Positions 32,435 through 39,512 of a DNA stretch of 49,560 bases are shown piece by piece (within the stretch, counting starts at the first letter, position 1; every line of letters starts with the position of its first letter). A program made the position numbers and the translations under genes. The stretch is from Polyangiaceae bacterium (lineage in GTDB: Bacteria; Myxococcota_A; Polyangia; Polyangiales; Polyangiaceae): assembly GCA_022842465.1 (NCBI GenBank), contig JALHPN010000038.1:1-49560 (forward strand). The letters are read 5' to 3'. Under the pieces are notes generated by a model. The model was not told the DNA's origin and made no database searches. It worked only from the letters and a program-made list of their open reading frames with translations.

Positions 32435-33433
32435 TCATGGCTCGAGGCCGAGGCGGCGAAGCTCGCTCGCCGCGGTGAAGTTCTCGTCCGGCTCGTTCAG
32501 ACGGCTCGTCGCCCGCGCGACCTCGCCGAAGCACTCGAAGACGAAGCCCGTCTGCCGCTGCGTCGTCTCTGCGCCGGCCGACGGAACGATGGTGACGAGG
32601 GTGCGCACGCGCATCGCCTGCGTGAAGGTCAGATCGGGCAGCACGACGGCGCCCGCGCCGTCGACCTTCTGCTCGTAGGTGTCTCGCCCCGCGTAGGGGA
32701 GCCCGCGGAGCGTGCCGTTCCGCACGGTGGCGGACGACGACCACGTCGCGCCCGGCTGGAGCGGGAAGCGGTAGATCGTGACGGGCCTGTCGTACGCGTA
32801 GAGGGTCTTGCCCTCCGGCGGGTTCTCCACCGTGGAGGCGATCCCGTGGAGGCGGAGCTCCGTCTCGTCGTACGTGTAGACGCCGTCGGTGCGTCCGCCG
32901 AGATCGAGCGGCGCGGTGAAGGCGTTCGGGACGCTCGCGAACGTCGCCGCGTACCACTTGCCCTCGAGCTTCGTCGCCGTGATGCGCGCGACCTGGTCGT
33001 CCGCGAAGTCGAACCCGAAGCGCCACTCCTGCTGGCCCTGCGCGTTCGGCGCGCCGACGAGGTCGACCGTTCGCTCCTTGCCCTGCGGCGCGACGAGGTA
33101 CGTCACGGCGACACCGAGCGCGGGCGTGAGCTCGCTCGCCTCGATCTTCCCGTCGAGGTTCGGCACGCACGCGAGCGCCGGCGGTGCGCCGCTCTGGTAG
33201 GCCTGCCGCGGCGGCGGAGGCGTCTCGTTGTCGGCGCACGAGACGAGGCCCGAGAGCCCAGCCAGCACGAGGAGAGAGGGAGACAGGAAGCGGGAGACAC
33301 CGTACGCGGCGGACCTTGCTCGCCCTCGTCCGATCCCCACCGTCGAAAGCGCGCTTTTTCGGCCGCCGCGATCGGGTGCCTCGATTCCGCTCCCTGCCTC
33401 CCTCTCTCCTCGTGCTGCTCTTCGCGTGGACAT
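32435..33433 (-). CDS. Predicted lipoprotein of the PHA locus (paralogue B)
   Basis: 332 residues. The signal core (LSPSLLVLAGLSG) ends in lipobox LVSC at about residue 65, giving an unusually long basic n-region from ATG 33433. That ATG has GGGGAG 8 nt upstream; GTG 33340 would shorten the n-region but has no ribosome site. The mature part is strand-rich and has only two Cys after the lipobox. It is clearly related to the lipoprotein encoded at 36045-37049: both have an ACVPNLDG/GCKPNNDG-type opening followed by the same strand order, and both end in a FECFGEVARATS / TECFGTVASATS block then ELRRL. No enzymatic motif is seen. It lies in the envelope part of the long minus-strand run, 14 nt upstream of the phasin-like gene. 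Confidence 0.72.
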   Translation of the reverse strand: MSTRRAARGEREAGSGIEAPDRGGRKSALSTVGIGRGRARSAAYGVSRFLSPSLLVLAGLSGLVSCADNETPPPPRQAYQSGAPPALACVPNLDGKIEASELTPALGVAVTYLVAPQGKERTVDLVGAPNAQGQQEWRFGFDFADDQVARITATKLEGKWYAATFASVPNAFTAPLDLGGRTDGVYTYDETELRLHGIASTVENPPEGKTLYAYDRPVTIYRFPLQPGATWSSSATVRNGTLRGLPYAGRDTYEQKVDGAGAVVLPDLTFTQAMRVRTLVTIVPSAGAETTQRQTGFVFECFGEVARATSRLNEPDENFTAASELRRLGLEP

Positions 33434-33452
33434 GGTGTGACTCCCCGAGCTC

Positions 33453-35042
33453 TCAGAAGAGGTAGTTCAGGCGAAGCCTGATGAGCTGCGCCGGCTTCGC
33501 GCTCAGGTTGGATTGGACGTTGTCGAGCCCGGCGAGCGGGAACAGGACCGCGTAGTCGAGCGCCGCGAGGAACGCGTTCGTCTCGAACGTGAGCGACGGA
33601 TCGAGCTCGATGCCGAGGGGCCCCTTCCCGGACGGCGTGGAGCTCGCCTCCACGGCGTGCGACCCGATCAGGGCCGCGTGCGCCGTGACCTGCGCGCTCC
33701 GCGTCTTCGCGATCCGGAAGCGCGCGTGCGGGCGGAGGTAGACCGCGTCCGTCACGGTGCCGAGGATCTCGCGGAAGAGGATCCGGTCGACGCGGTAGTC
33801 CGGGTGGAAGCGAAAGTTGTCGATGCGGTTGTCGCGCGGCGGGCTCGCCTGCGGCCCGTCGAGATCGCCGGGCTTCGTCGCCGGGGACGAGGCGCGCTGG
33901 ACCGCGCCGAAGCCGGGAGCCGGATCGCCGCTCGCATAGCCTGCGTCGAACCCGGTCGAGAAGCGCTCGTCGGCGTTACCGAACGTCGACTCGAACGCGG
34001 CGCCCATCTGGCGGCTCTTCGCCGGCTGACGGAGGAGCACGCCCGGGAGGAGCGACGACTGCTCGATGTTCGCGGTCACGTACGCGAGCTCCGCCTCGAC
34101 CCGCGCACGGGGGAAGAGGAGACGGAACCACGCCGAGCCGGCGGACGCGGTGTAGCCACGGTTCATGATCCCGGCGCCACCGTTCGCGAACGGGTCGACG
34201 GGGCGCGCCGAGGGGAGGTACGTCGACGGGATGTCGTCCGTCTGCCACCGGTGGGTCAGGTACGCGCCGTAGTCGACGGTGATCTTGCCCGCCTTCTGGC
34301 GGCGCGCGCGGGCGGTCTCGTCGCGCCACTGGAGGAACGCGAACGTCACCGTGCGGACGTTCGTGGACCGCTCGAGATCGAGCGTGCGGTTCTGTAGCGC
34401 GCGCTGGGTCGTCGGTCCGGTCGCGCTGAAGTCGTACGCGGCGGCGAAGATGTGCCCCGCGAGCGGGGTGATGAAGGCGACGCGGTCCGACGCATCGGCG
34501 CTGTCGCAGTCGAGGCAGTCGCCGCCGTTGGCGACCATGCCGAGTCCCCACTGGGTCCCCATCCGGCCGGCGGCGAGGAAGCCGAACGGGAGGAGGAGCT
34601 CCCCGTAGGCGCGGCGCACGCGGATCGCGTCCGTCGGCGAGCGCTGACCGGTCGTCGCGGCGGGCACGTCGTTCGGGAGGCTACCGAGCGCGAGGTTGTC
34701 GAGGACGTCGAGGCGCGCCTTGACCGCGACCATCGAGCCGGGCGCGTAGAGGCTCACGTCGGTGCGGAGCCGCATGTCCCAGTGCGTGAGCGTCTGCGCG
34801 CGCGGGTCGGCGGAGGAGACGGGGAAGAAGGGCGCGCCGGAGGGCGTGAGGCCGCGATCGAGATCGAGGTTGTGGAGCGCCTCGCCGCGCGTCCGGAGGT
34901 AGCCGGACACGTCGACCGTGGTCCTCTCGCGAGGGACCATGTCCTGGCCCATCTCGTACCAGCCGGTCGCGCGCGCATCGCCGGCGAGCGAGACGCCCGC
35001 GGCAGCGACGAGGCCGAGGAGCCCACGACGACCGAGACGCAT
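33453..35042 (-). CDS. Outer-membrane beta-barrel protein (TIGR04551-like, myxobacterial)
   Basis: 529 residues. A signal peptide ends near AGDARATGW. The body is a long series of amphipathic strands with aromatic ends and ends in LRLNYLF, a C-terminal Phe that suits recognition by the BAM complex. Segments MGTQWGLGMVANGGDCLDCD and DRVAFITPLAGH resemble the conserved block of the myxobacterial TIGR04551 outer-membrane family as I recall it; this link should be tested. The gene begins 4 nt after the stop of the lipoprotein hydrolase gene and is followed after 19 nt by lipoprotein B. Its job may be passage of a hydrophobic or polymer-related compound through the outer membrane, inferred from position. 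Confidence 0.75.
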   Translation of the reverse strand: MRLGRRGLLGLVAAAGVSLAGDARATGWYEMGQDMVPRERTTVDVSGYLRTRGEALHNLDLDRGLTPSGAPFFPVSSADPRAQTLTHWDMRLRTDVSLYAPGSMVAVKARLDVLDNLALGSLPNDVPAATTGQRSPTDAIRVRRAYGELLLPFGFLAAGRMGTQWGLGMVANGGDCLDCDSADASDRVAFITPLAGHIFAAAYDFSATGPTTQRALQNRTLDLERSTNVRTVTFAFLQWRDETARARRQKAGKITVDYGAYLTHRWQTDDIPSTYLPSARPVDPFANGGAGIMNRGYTASAGSAWFRLLFPRARVEAELAYVTANIEQSSLLPGVLLRQPAKSRQMGAAFESTFGNADERFSTGFDAGYASGDPAPGFGAVQRASSPATKPGDLDGPQASPPRDNRIDNFRFHPDYRVDRILFREILGTVTDAVYLRPHARFRIAKTRSAQVTAHAALIGSHAVEASSTPSGKGPLGIELDPSLTFETNAFLAALDYAVLFPLAGLDNVQSNLSAKPAQLIRLRLNYLF

Positions 35043-35046
35043 GAGG

Positions 35047-36048
35047 CTACTCGCGCTCCTCGCGTGCGAGGAACGCGACGAGATCGCGGTTCGAGGCGTT
35101 CATCGCCTCGAGCATCGGGAAGTGGCCGCAGCGCGGGTACGTGACGAGGCGTGCGTTCGGCAGATCGCGCGAGAGGCGCTCGCCGTAGCGGAGCGGCGTC
35201 ACGAGATCTTCGCGGCCCCAGAGGAGGAGCACGGGCTTCCGCACCTGGCGGTAGCGGGCCTCGACGTCGGCGTAGCGCTGGCCGCGCACGGCGGCGAGCG
35301 CCGCGGCGACCGTGCCCGGCCGCTCGAGCGCCTGGTCGATGTCCTCGACGAGCTTCTCGGTGATGAACTTCTTGTCGTAGAAGGCCATCGCCATGCGCTC
35401 GTCGGCGCGCTGCTTGTAGTAGAGGCCGAAGAGCATCTCGCCGACGCCGTCCGCGCGCGACCAGTGGAAGAACGGCGGGAGCTGGTCCTCGTAGACCCAC
35501 GCGTCGTAGAGGGCGATCTTGGTGAACTTCTCCGGGGCCTCGAGCGCGGCGGCGAGCGCGACGGAGCTGCCCCACGAGTGGGCGACGAGAGCCGCCTTCT
35601 GGACTCCGCGCTCCTTCATGAGGCCGAGCACGATCCGCGCCTGCGCCTCGGGCGAGTAGTCGCCCTCCGGGCGATCCGTCCACCCGAAGCCCTTCAGATC
35701 GAGCGCGATCACGCGGTGCGTCTTCTGGAGCGCCGGCACCACCATGAGCCAGGCGTCGAGCGCGGAGGCGAACCCGTGGACGAGGACGGCGACGGGCTTC
35801 TCCGTCGTCTCGGTCTTCGCGGGCTCGGTGACGCTCCCGCCGTCGTCCGCCTTCGCGGGCTCGGACGCCTTCGCGTGCGCGGGCTCGTCGTTCTCCGTGT
35901 CCATGTACCGGACGCGGACGCCTTCGATGTCGACGAAGCGCGCCTTCGGCGGCTCGCCCGGCATCGGGCCCTTGTGGAAGGCGAGGCAGGAGGAGAGGAG
36001 CGGCACGAGCGCCATCGTGATGAGGAGGGTGAGGAGCGCGCGCTTCAC
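35047..36048 (-). CDS. Lipoprotein alpha/beta hydrolase
   Basis: 333 residues from GTG 36048, which overlaps the stop of lipoprotein A (GTGA). The signal ends in lipobox LSSC. An Ala/Lys/Glu/Pro-rich linker (EPAHAKASEPAKADDGG, then TEPAKTETTEKP) precedes the hydrolase domain. The domain has VAVLVHGFASALDAW (oxyanion loop), DLKGFGWTDRPEGDYSPE, nucleophile elbow ALVAHSWGSSVALA (Ser), an acid region LLWGREDLVTPL (Asp) and a catalytic His in CGHFPMLEA, so the triad is complete. It resembles haloalkane-dehalogenase/MhpC-type hydrolases. It should face the periplasm or the surface as a lipid-anchored esterase. The next gene starts 4 nt after its stop. Confidence 0.85.
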   Translation of the reverse strand: MKRALLTLLITMALVPLLSSCLAFHKGPMPGEPPKARFVDIEGVRVRYMDTENDEPAHAKASEPAKADDGGSVTEPAKTETTEKPVAVLVHGFASALDAWLMVVPALQKTHRVIALDLKGFGWTDRPEGDYSPEAQARIVLGLMKERGVQKAALVAHSWGSSVALAAALEAPEKFTKIALYDAWVYEDQLPPFFHWSRADGVGEMLFGLYYKQRADERMAMAFYDKKFITEKLVEDIDQALERPGTVAAALAAVRGQRYADVEARYRQVRKPVLLLWGREDLVTPLRYGERLSRDLPNARLVTYPRCGHFPMLEAMNASNRDLVAFLAREERE

Positions 36049-37049
36049 GGCGCGAGCCTCCGGAGCTCGGCGGGACGGAACTCGTCGGCCGTCTCGTTCT
36101 CGACCGACGTGGCGGACGCGACGGTGCCGAAGCACTCCGTGACCCACGCATAGCTGCGAATGGTGGTCTTCGAGACGGGCCAGCTGAGCCACGTGAGCTC
36201 GCGCACGAGGATGGTCTTCACGCGAATGACCTCGAAGGTGCCGAACGGCGTCTTCAGCTGCCCGGCGAAGTCGGCCTCGGCTTCGTAGGTCTCCTTCGCG
36301 TTGCCGTCGACGCTGTACGCGGTCCCGCCCGGCTGCGCGGGCGCGACGCCGGTGAGGCTCGCGTTCGTATTCCACTTCGCGCCGACCTGGAGCGGGAACG
36401 CGAGGACCGCCGGCGCAGGCCCGTACGAGAGCTCGGTGCGCTTGTCGCCGTCCTGGGGAGAGACGACGCCGCGGAGCGTGATGCCGCCGCTCGAGACCTC
36501 GAAGACGCCGAGGAGATCGCTGCCCTGCGTGAGCCTCGTCGCATACGTCGCGCCCACGAACTTCGGCCCGTACCACTTGCCGGAGAGCGGCAGGGTCTCG
36601 ACGAGCACGCTCTGATCGCTGCCGAACGCGCCCGCGTAGTCCCAGAGGCGACGATCGCCGCCGTCGATGGCGATGCCCGCGGTGGAGCTCACCTCCGTCG
36701 GGTTCGTCGCGACCTTGTACGTCGCGCGGAGGCCGGCCTGGAGCGGGACCTCGTCGCGCGTGATGACGCCGTCGTTGTTCGGCTTGCAGCCCGGGAGCGC
36801 GGCGTCGAGGAGGGTCGCGTCGGTGAGCTCCGGGCCGCCGTCGCCGACGGGGCTCGGGATCGGCGCGCCATCCGGCCCCGTGCCCGGCCCGTCCTGCCGG
36901 ACGCAGCGCCCGTCTTCGGCGCAGATCCCCGACGCGCAATCGGCGCCGATCCGACACTCGCGCGCGTCGTCGCTGCTGCACGCGTACACGGCGAACGGTA
37001 CGGAGAGGGCGATCGCGGAGGCGAGCAAGCGAAGGGCGGCGCGGTGCAT
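36045..37049 (-). CDS. Predicted lipoprotein of the PHA locus (paralogue A), first gene of the minus-strand run
   Basis: 334 residues from ATG 37049. The signal ends in a lipobox-like VYAC. A Cys-rich mini-domain follows (CRIGADCASGICAEDGRCV, like the EB/Dickkopf-type Cys modules common in myxobacterial surface proteins), then an Asp/Gly/Pro linker, then the strand-rich domain shared with lipoprotein B (32435-33433). The alternative start at 37121 would add 24 residues before the signal and is less likely. Its stop overlaps the GTG of the hydrolase gene. The gene is divergent from phaR, and two TGC-N3-GCA motifs lie between them, so it may be under PhaR control. Confidence 0.78.
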   Translation of the reverse strand: MHRAALRLLASAIALSVPFAVYACSSDDARECRIGADCASGICAEDGRCVRQDGPGTGPDGAPIPSPVGDGGPELTDATLLDAALPGCKPNNDGVITRDEVPLQAGLRATYKVATNPTEVSSTAGIAIDGGDRRLWDYAGAFGSDQSVLVETLPLSGKWYGPKFVGATYATRLTQGSDLLGVFEVSSGGITLRGVVSPQDGDKRTELSYGPAPAVLAFPLQVGAKWNTNASLTGVAPAQPGGTAYSVDGNAKETYEAEADFAGQLKTPFGTFEVIRVKTILVRELTWLSWPVSKTTIRSYAWVTECFGTVASATSVENETADEFRPAELRRLAP

Positions 37050-37158
37050 CACGGGAGACCTCGAATCGAGCAAGGGGGACGGGGACTCCGGAGGCTTTGC
37101 ACCGGAGGGGGTCTTCGGCACGGGAATTCCAACCGAACCCGCGCCCTTCCTCCGATGG

Positions 37159-37167
37159 TGCGCCGCA
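37159..37167. promoter_or_regulatory. Candidate PhaR operator 1 (TGCGCCGCA)
   Basis: TGC-N3-GCA in the divergent region between lipoprotein A and phaR. PhaR-type repressors are known to bind TGC-rich inverted repeats of this kind (CTGC-N3-4-GCAG in some species). Three more copies lie at 37222, 37979 and 38042. Confidence 0.4.
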
Positions 37168-37221
37168 ACAATGCGGCCGGTGACTCCTACGTCTCGCCCC
37201 CCGCTTCGTCAAGTTGAATGT

Positions 37222-37230
37222 TGCACCGCA
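37222..37230. promoter_or_regulatory. Candidate PhaR operator 2 (TGCACCGCA)
   Basis: TTGCACCGCACAA starting at 37221, 25 bp before the phaR ATG. This is the closest copy to phaR and would give autorepression. The 9-bp core is identical to the copy at 37979. Confidence 0.5.
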
Positions 37231-37254
37231 CAAGAACGGGGGCTACGAAGACGC

Positions 37255-37956
37255 ATGGCCGCCCTCGTCGTGGTGAAGAAGTACCCGAACCGACGCCTCT
37301 ACGACACGTCGGAGAGCCGCTACATCACGCTGGAGGACCTCACCGCCCGCATCCGGAAGGGCAAGAACGTGCAGGTCCTGGACGCGCAGACGGGCGCGGA
37401 TCTGACGCAGGCGACCCTCACGCAGATCATCCTCGAGAGCCGCGGGGGCGCGCGCCTCCTGCCGGTCCCCCTCCTCGTGCGCCTCATCCGGCTCGATGAC
37501 GAAGCGCTCGCGGAGTTCATGGGGCGCTACGTCTCGTGGGCCCTCGAGATGTACCTCCAGGCGAAGCGACGGGCGCGCGCGTTCCTCCCGCTCAACCCGC
37601 TCGCGACAGCGCCGTTCGCGGCGACCGACGCGCTCGCCCGGCTCGTCCTGGGTGCAGCGCAGCAACTCCGCGGGAACGCTCCGGGAGGCGCTGGCGCCGC
37701 GGGGCAGGCGTCCGCCGGAGGCCAGGACCTCGAGACGGAGGTACCGCCGCCGCCGCCGGAGGTGGAGCCCGGTCCGATCGACGCCTTCCTCGAGCTGGAC
37801 GGGGAGGCCGCGGCGGGCCCAGGGGACGGAATGCTCGACGAAGTCGCTCGTTTGCGGCGAGAGCTCGACGCCCTCAAGGAGGCGATGGGAGCGGCGCCGG
37901 GAGGCTCGCCCAGCCGACCTCGCCTGCCTGCGCGGCGCCGCCCGCGGGCGAAATGA
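37255..37956 (+). CDS. phaR: PHA synthesis repressor PhaR
   Basis: 233 residues. The N-terminal 65 residues are the PHB_acc_N DNA-binding domain: VVVKKYPNRRLYDTSESRYI, then TLEDLTARIRKGKNVQVLDA and TGADLTQATLTQIILE. A second conserved helical block follows (DEALAEFMGRYVSWALEMYL). The last 80 residues are Pro/Ala/Glu-rich with a terminal Arg stretch and a Leu-rich helix (MLDEVARLRRELDALKEAMG). PhaR binds both PHA granules and DNA, and represses phasin and often its own gene until polymer appears. It precedes the phasin-phaC-reductase operon and is divergent from the envelope/PHA operon. ATG 37255 begins right before the conserved KKYPNRRLYDT; longer frames are noise. Confidence 0.93.
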   Translation: MAALVVVKKYPNRRLYDTSESRYITLEDLTARIRKGKNVQVLDAQTGADLTQATLTQIILESRGGARLLPVPLLVRLIRLDDEALAEFMGRYVSWALEMYLQAKRRARAFLPLNPLATAPFAATDALARLVLGAAQQLRGNAPGGAGAAGQASAGGQDLETEVPPPPPEVEPGPIDAFLELDGEAAAGPGDGMLDEVARLRRELDALKEAMGAAPGGSPSRPRLPARRRPRAK

Positions 37957-37978
37957 CGCATCGCGCAGCCGTTTCTGC

Positions 37979-37987
37979 TGCACCGCA
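37979..37987. promoter_or_regulatory. Candidate PhaR operator 3 (CTGCACCGCA)
   Basis: Core TGCACCGCA, 10 bp upstream of the phasin -35 element, and identical to the site before phaR (37222). With the copy at 38042 it brackets the phasin promoter, 63 bp centre to centre (six helical turns). Confidence 0.5.
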
Positions 37988-37997
37988 CAAAAGTGAC

Positions 37998-38026
37998 TTG
38001 ACGGTCCTGGTCCCCGTCCGTAGGTT
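37998..38026 (+). promoter_or_regulatory. Candidate sigma-70 promoter of the phasin-phaC operon
   Basis: TTGACG (37998-38003), a 17-nt spacer and TAGGTT (38021-38026). It is the best-spaced -35/-10 pair seen in the window, and it lies between two candidate PhaR operators. The predicted leader to ATG 38094 is about 60 nt. Confidence 0.5.
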
Positions 38027-38041
38027 CCGGCGCGTGATTGC

Positions 38042-38050
38042 TGCGTCGCA
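38042..38050. promoter_or_regulatory. Candidate PhaR operator 4 (CTGCGTCGCA)
   Basis: Core TGCGTCGCA just downstream of the predicted transcription start. Flanks are TTGC and GCAAC, so the wider sequence is also partly symmetric. Confidence 0.45.
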
Positions 38051-38093
38051 ACATGAGACCCATGAGGCGACCCCAACCGAGGGAGAGACCCCG

Positions 38094-38372
38094 ATGAAGT
38101 TCGATCCGTTCGAGCAGATGAGCAAGGCGTGGGAGACGTGGCAGGCGATGGCCGAGGAGTCCGTGAACCGGGCCCACTCGTTCTACGACGCCATCGACAA
38201 GGTCGAGGCGAAGAGCGTCGAGCGCGCCGAGAGCGCGATGAGCGAGGCCCAGAAGCTCGCCAAGGAGACCCTCGCCTACAACACGCAGCTCGCGGCGGAG
38301 TGGCGCAAGCTCACCGTCGACAGCATCACGCGCGCGGCGAAGGCGTTCACGCCCGAGGCGAAGAACAACTGA
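38094..38372 (+). CDS. Phasin (PHA granule-associated protein)
   Basis: 92 residues, almost entirely amphipathic helix (QMSKAWETWQAMAEESVNRA, VERAESAMSEAQKLAKETLA, AAEWRKLTVDSITRAAKAF) with no Cys, as in short phasins. The start has GGGAGAG 8-10 nt upstream of ATG 38094. Phasins coat polyhydroxyalkanoate granules and prevent their fusion. It follows phaR and is 17 nt upstream of the second phaC with a strong ribosome site between them. The Trp-rich N-terminus resembles that of the small protein at 32124-32420. PhaR motifs flank its promoter, as expected for the main PhaR target. Confidence 0.82.
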   Translation: MKFDPFEQMSKAWETWQAMAEESVNRAHSFYDAIDKVEAKSVERAESAMSEAQKLAKETLAYNTQLAAEWRKLTVDSITRAAKAFTPEAKNN

Positions 38373-38389
38373 GCGGCGGAGGCTGCACC

Positions 38390-39436
38390 ATGCTCCCTGC
38401 GAACGTCGGCACGACGATGAAGGACACGGTCTACCAGTGCGGCCGCGGAAGCCTCTATCGCTTCCATCGGCCGAACGAACGGGCAGCGTCCACGCAGCGC
38501 GCACGGGACAGCCACGTCCCGGTCCTGATCGTCCCTTCCCTCATCAACCGCTGGTACGTGATGGACCTCCGCAAGGGGGGAAGCTTCGTCGCGGCGCTGA
38601 CGGACGGGACGCCCTGGACGACCTATCTGTACGACTGGGGGGTCCCGGAGGACGAGGACCGCTACGAGTCCTGGGACGACGTGCTCGGTACGCTCGAGCG
38701 CGTCGTTCGTCAGGTCCTCGACCAGAGCGGCGCATCGCAGGTGGCCCTCGTCGGCTACTGCATGGGGGCGACGCTCTCGTCGATCTACACGGCGCTCTAC
38801 CCCACGAAGGTGGCGGCGTTCGTGAACCTCCTCGGACCGATCGACTTCGCGCATGCGGGCCGGCTCGGCACCATGGTCGATCCGCGATGGTTCGATCCGT
38901 ACGCGATGACGTCGGCAGGGAACCTCTCGGCGGCGCAGATGCAGGCCGCCTTCCTCGCCCTCGCGCCGACGAACGCCGTCACGAAGTGGGTCCACTTCGC
39001 GGAGAAGATGTTCGATCCGGAAGCCCGCGAGGCCTTCGGAGCGCTGGAAGCCTGGGCCAACGACAACGTCCCGTTCCCGGGCGGCGCGTACGTCACGTAC
39101 ATCAAGGAGCTCTATCAGGAGAACCGCTTGATCCAGGGCGACCACTGGGCGCGTGGACGGCGGGTCGATCTATCGCGCATCGTGTGCCCGCTCCTCACGG
39201 TCGTGGCGCAGCGCGACGCGATCTGTCCGCCGAGGTCGGCGCTCGCGCTGCACGACGTCGCGCGGTCTTTGACGAAGAACGTGCTCTCGGTGCCCGGCGG
39301 GCACGTGGGGGCCATGGTGGGGAGCCGCGCCCGGAACGAGCTCTACCCGCGGGTGGTCTCGTTCCTCGAGACGCACGGGGCGAAGCGCGAGGCGTTGCCG
39401 ACGCGGGTGGCGCTGCTGCCCGAGAGCCGACTCTGA
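38390..39436 (+). CDS. phaC: Class III-type PHA synthase catalytic subunit (second copy)
   Basis: 348 residues, the usual length of class III PhaC. GGAGG lies 7 nt before ATG 38390. The catalytic set is Cys124 (GYCMGAT), Asp276 (AQRDAICP) and His305 (GGHVGAMVG); the spacing of 152 and 29 residues matches the class III model enzyme to within one residue. Shared blocks with the other copy (29037-30284) are VLIVPSLINRWYVMDL, WANDNVPFPGGAYVTYI and GGHVGAMV, but overall they are divergent. The gene sits 17 nt after the phasin gene, and 76 nt precede the reductase. No phaE-sized gene is nearby, so the partner subunit is either absent or one of the small helical proteins. Confidence 0.93.
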   Translation: MLPANVGTTMKDTVYQCGRGSLYRFHRPNERAASTQRARDSHVPVLIVPSLINRWYVMDLRKGGSFVAALTDGTPWTTYLYDWGVPEDEDRYESWDDVLGTLERVVRQVLDQSGASQVALVGYCMGATLSSIYTALYPTKVAAFVNLLGPIDFAHAGRLGTMVDPRWFDPYAMTSAGNLSAAQMQAAFLALAPTNAVTKWVHFAEKMFDPEAREAFGALEAWANDNVPFPGGAYVTYIKELYQENRLIQGDHWARGRRVDLSRIVCPLLTVVAQRDAICPPRSALALHDVARSLTKNVLSVPGGHVGAMVGSRARNELYPRVVSFLETHGAKREALPTRVALLPESRL

Positions 39437-39465
39437 GAATCGAAACGAGAGTGGGGGAACCGAAG

Positions 39466-39492
39466 ATGACCACGTTGAAGTTGGGCCTCTGA
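39466..39492 (+). other. Possible 8-codon leader ORF (MTTLKLGL) before the reductase gene
   Basis: ATG 39466 has GGGGGA about 9 nt upstream, and the eight codons end 20 nt before the reductase ATG. It could be a leader peptide or simply the remnant of a start region; the ribosome-site quality is the only support. Confidence 0.2.
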
Positions 39493-39512
39493 GAGGCACG
39501 GGAGCACGCAAC

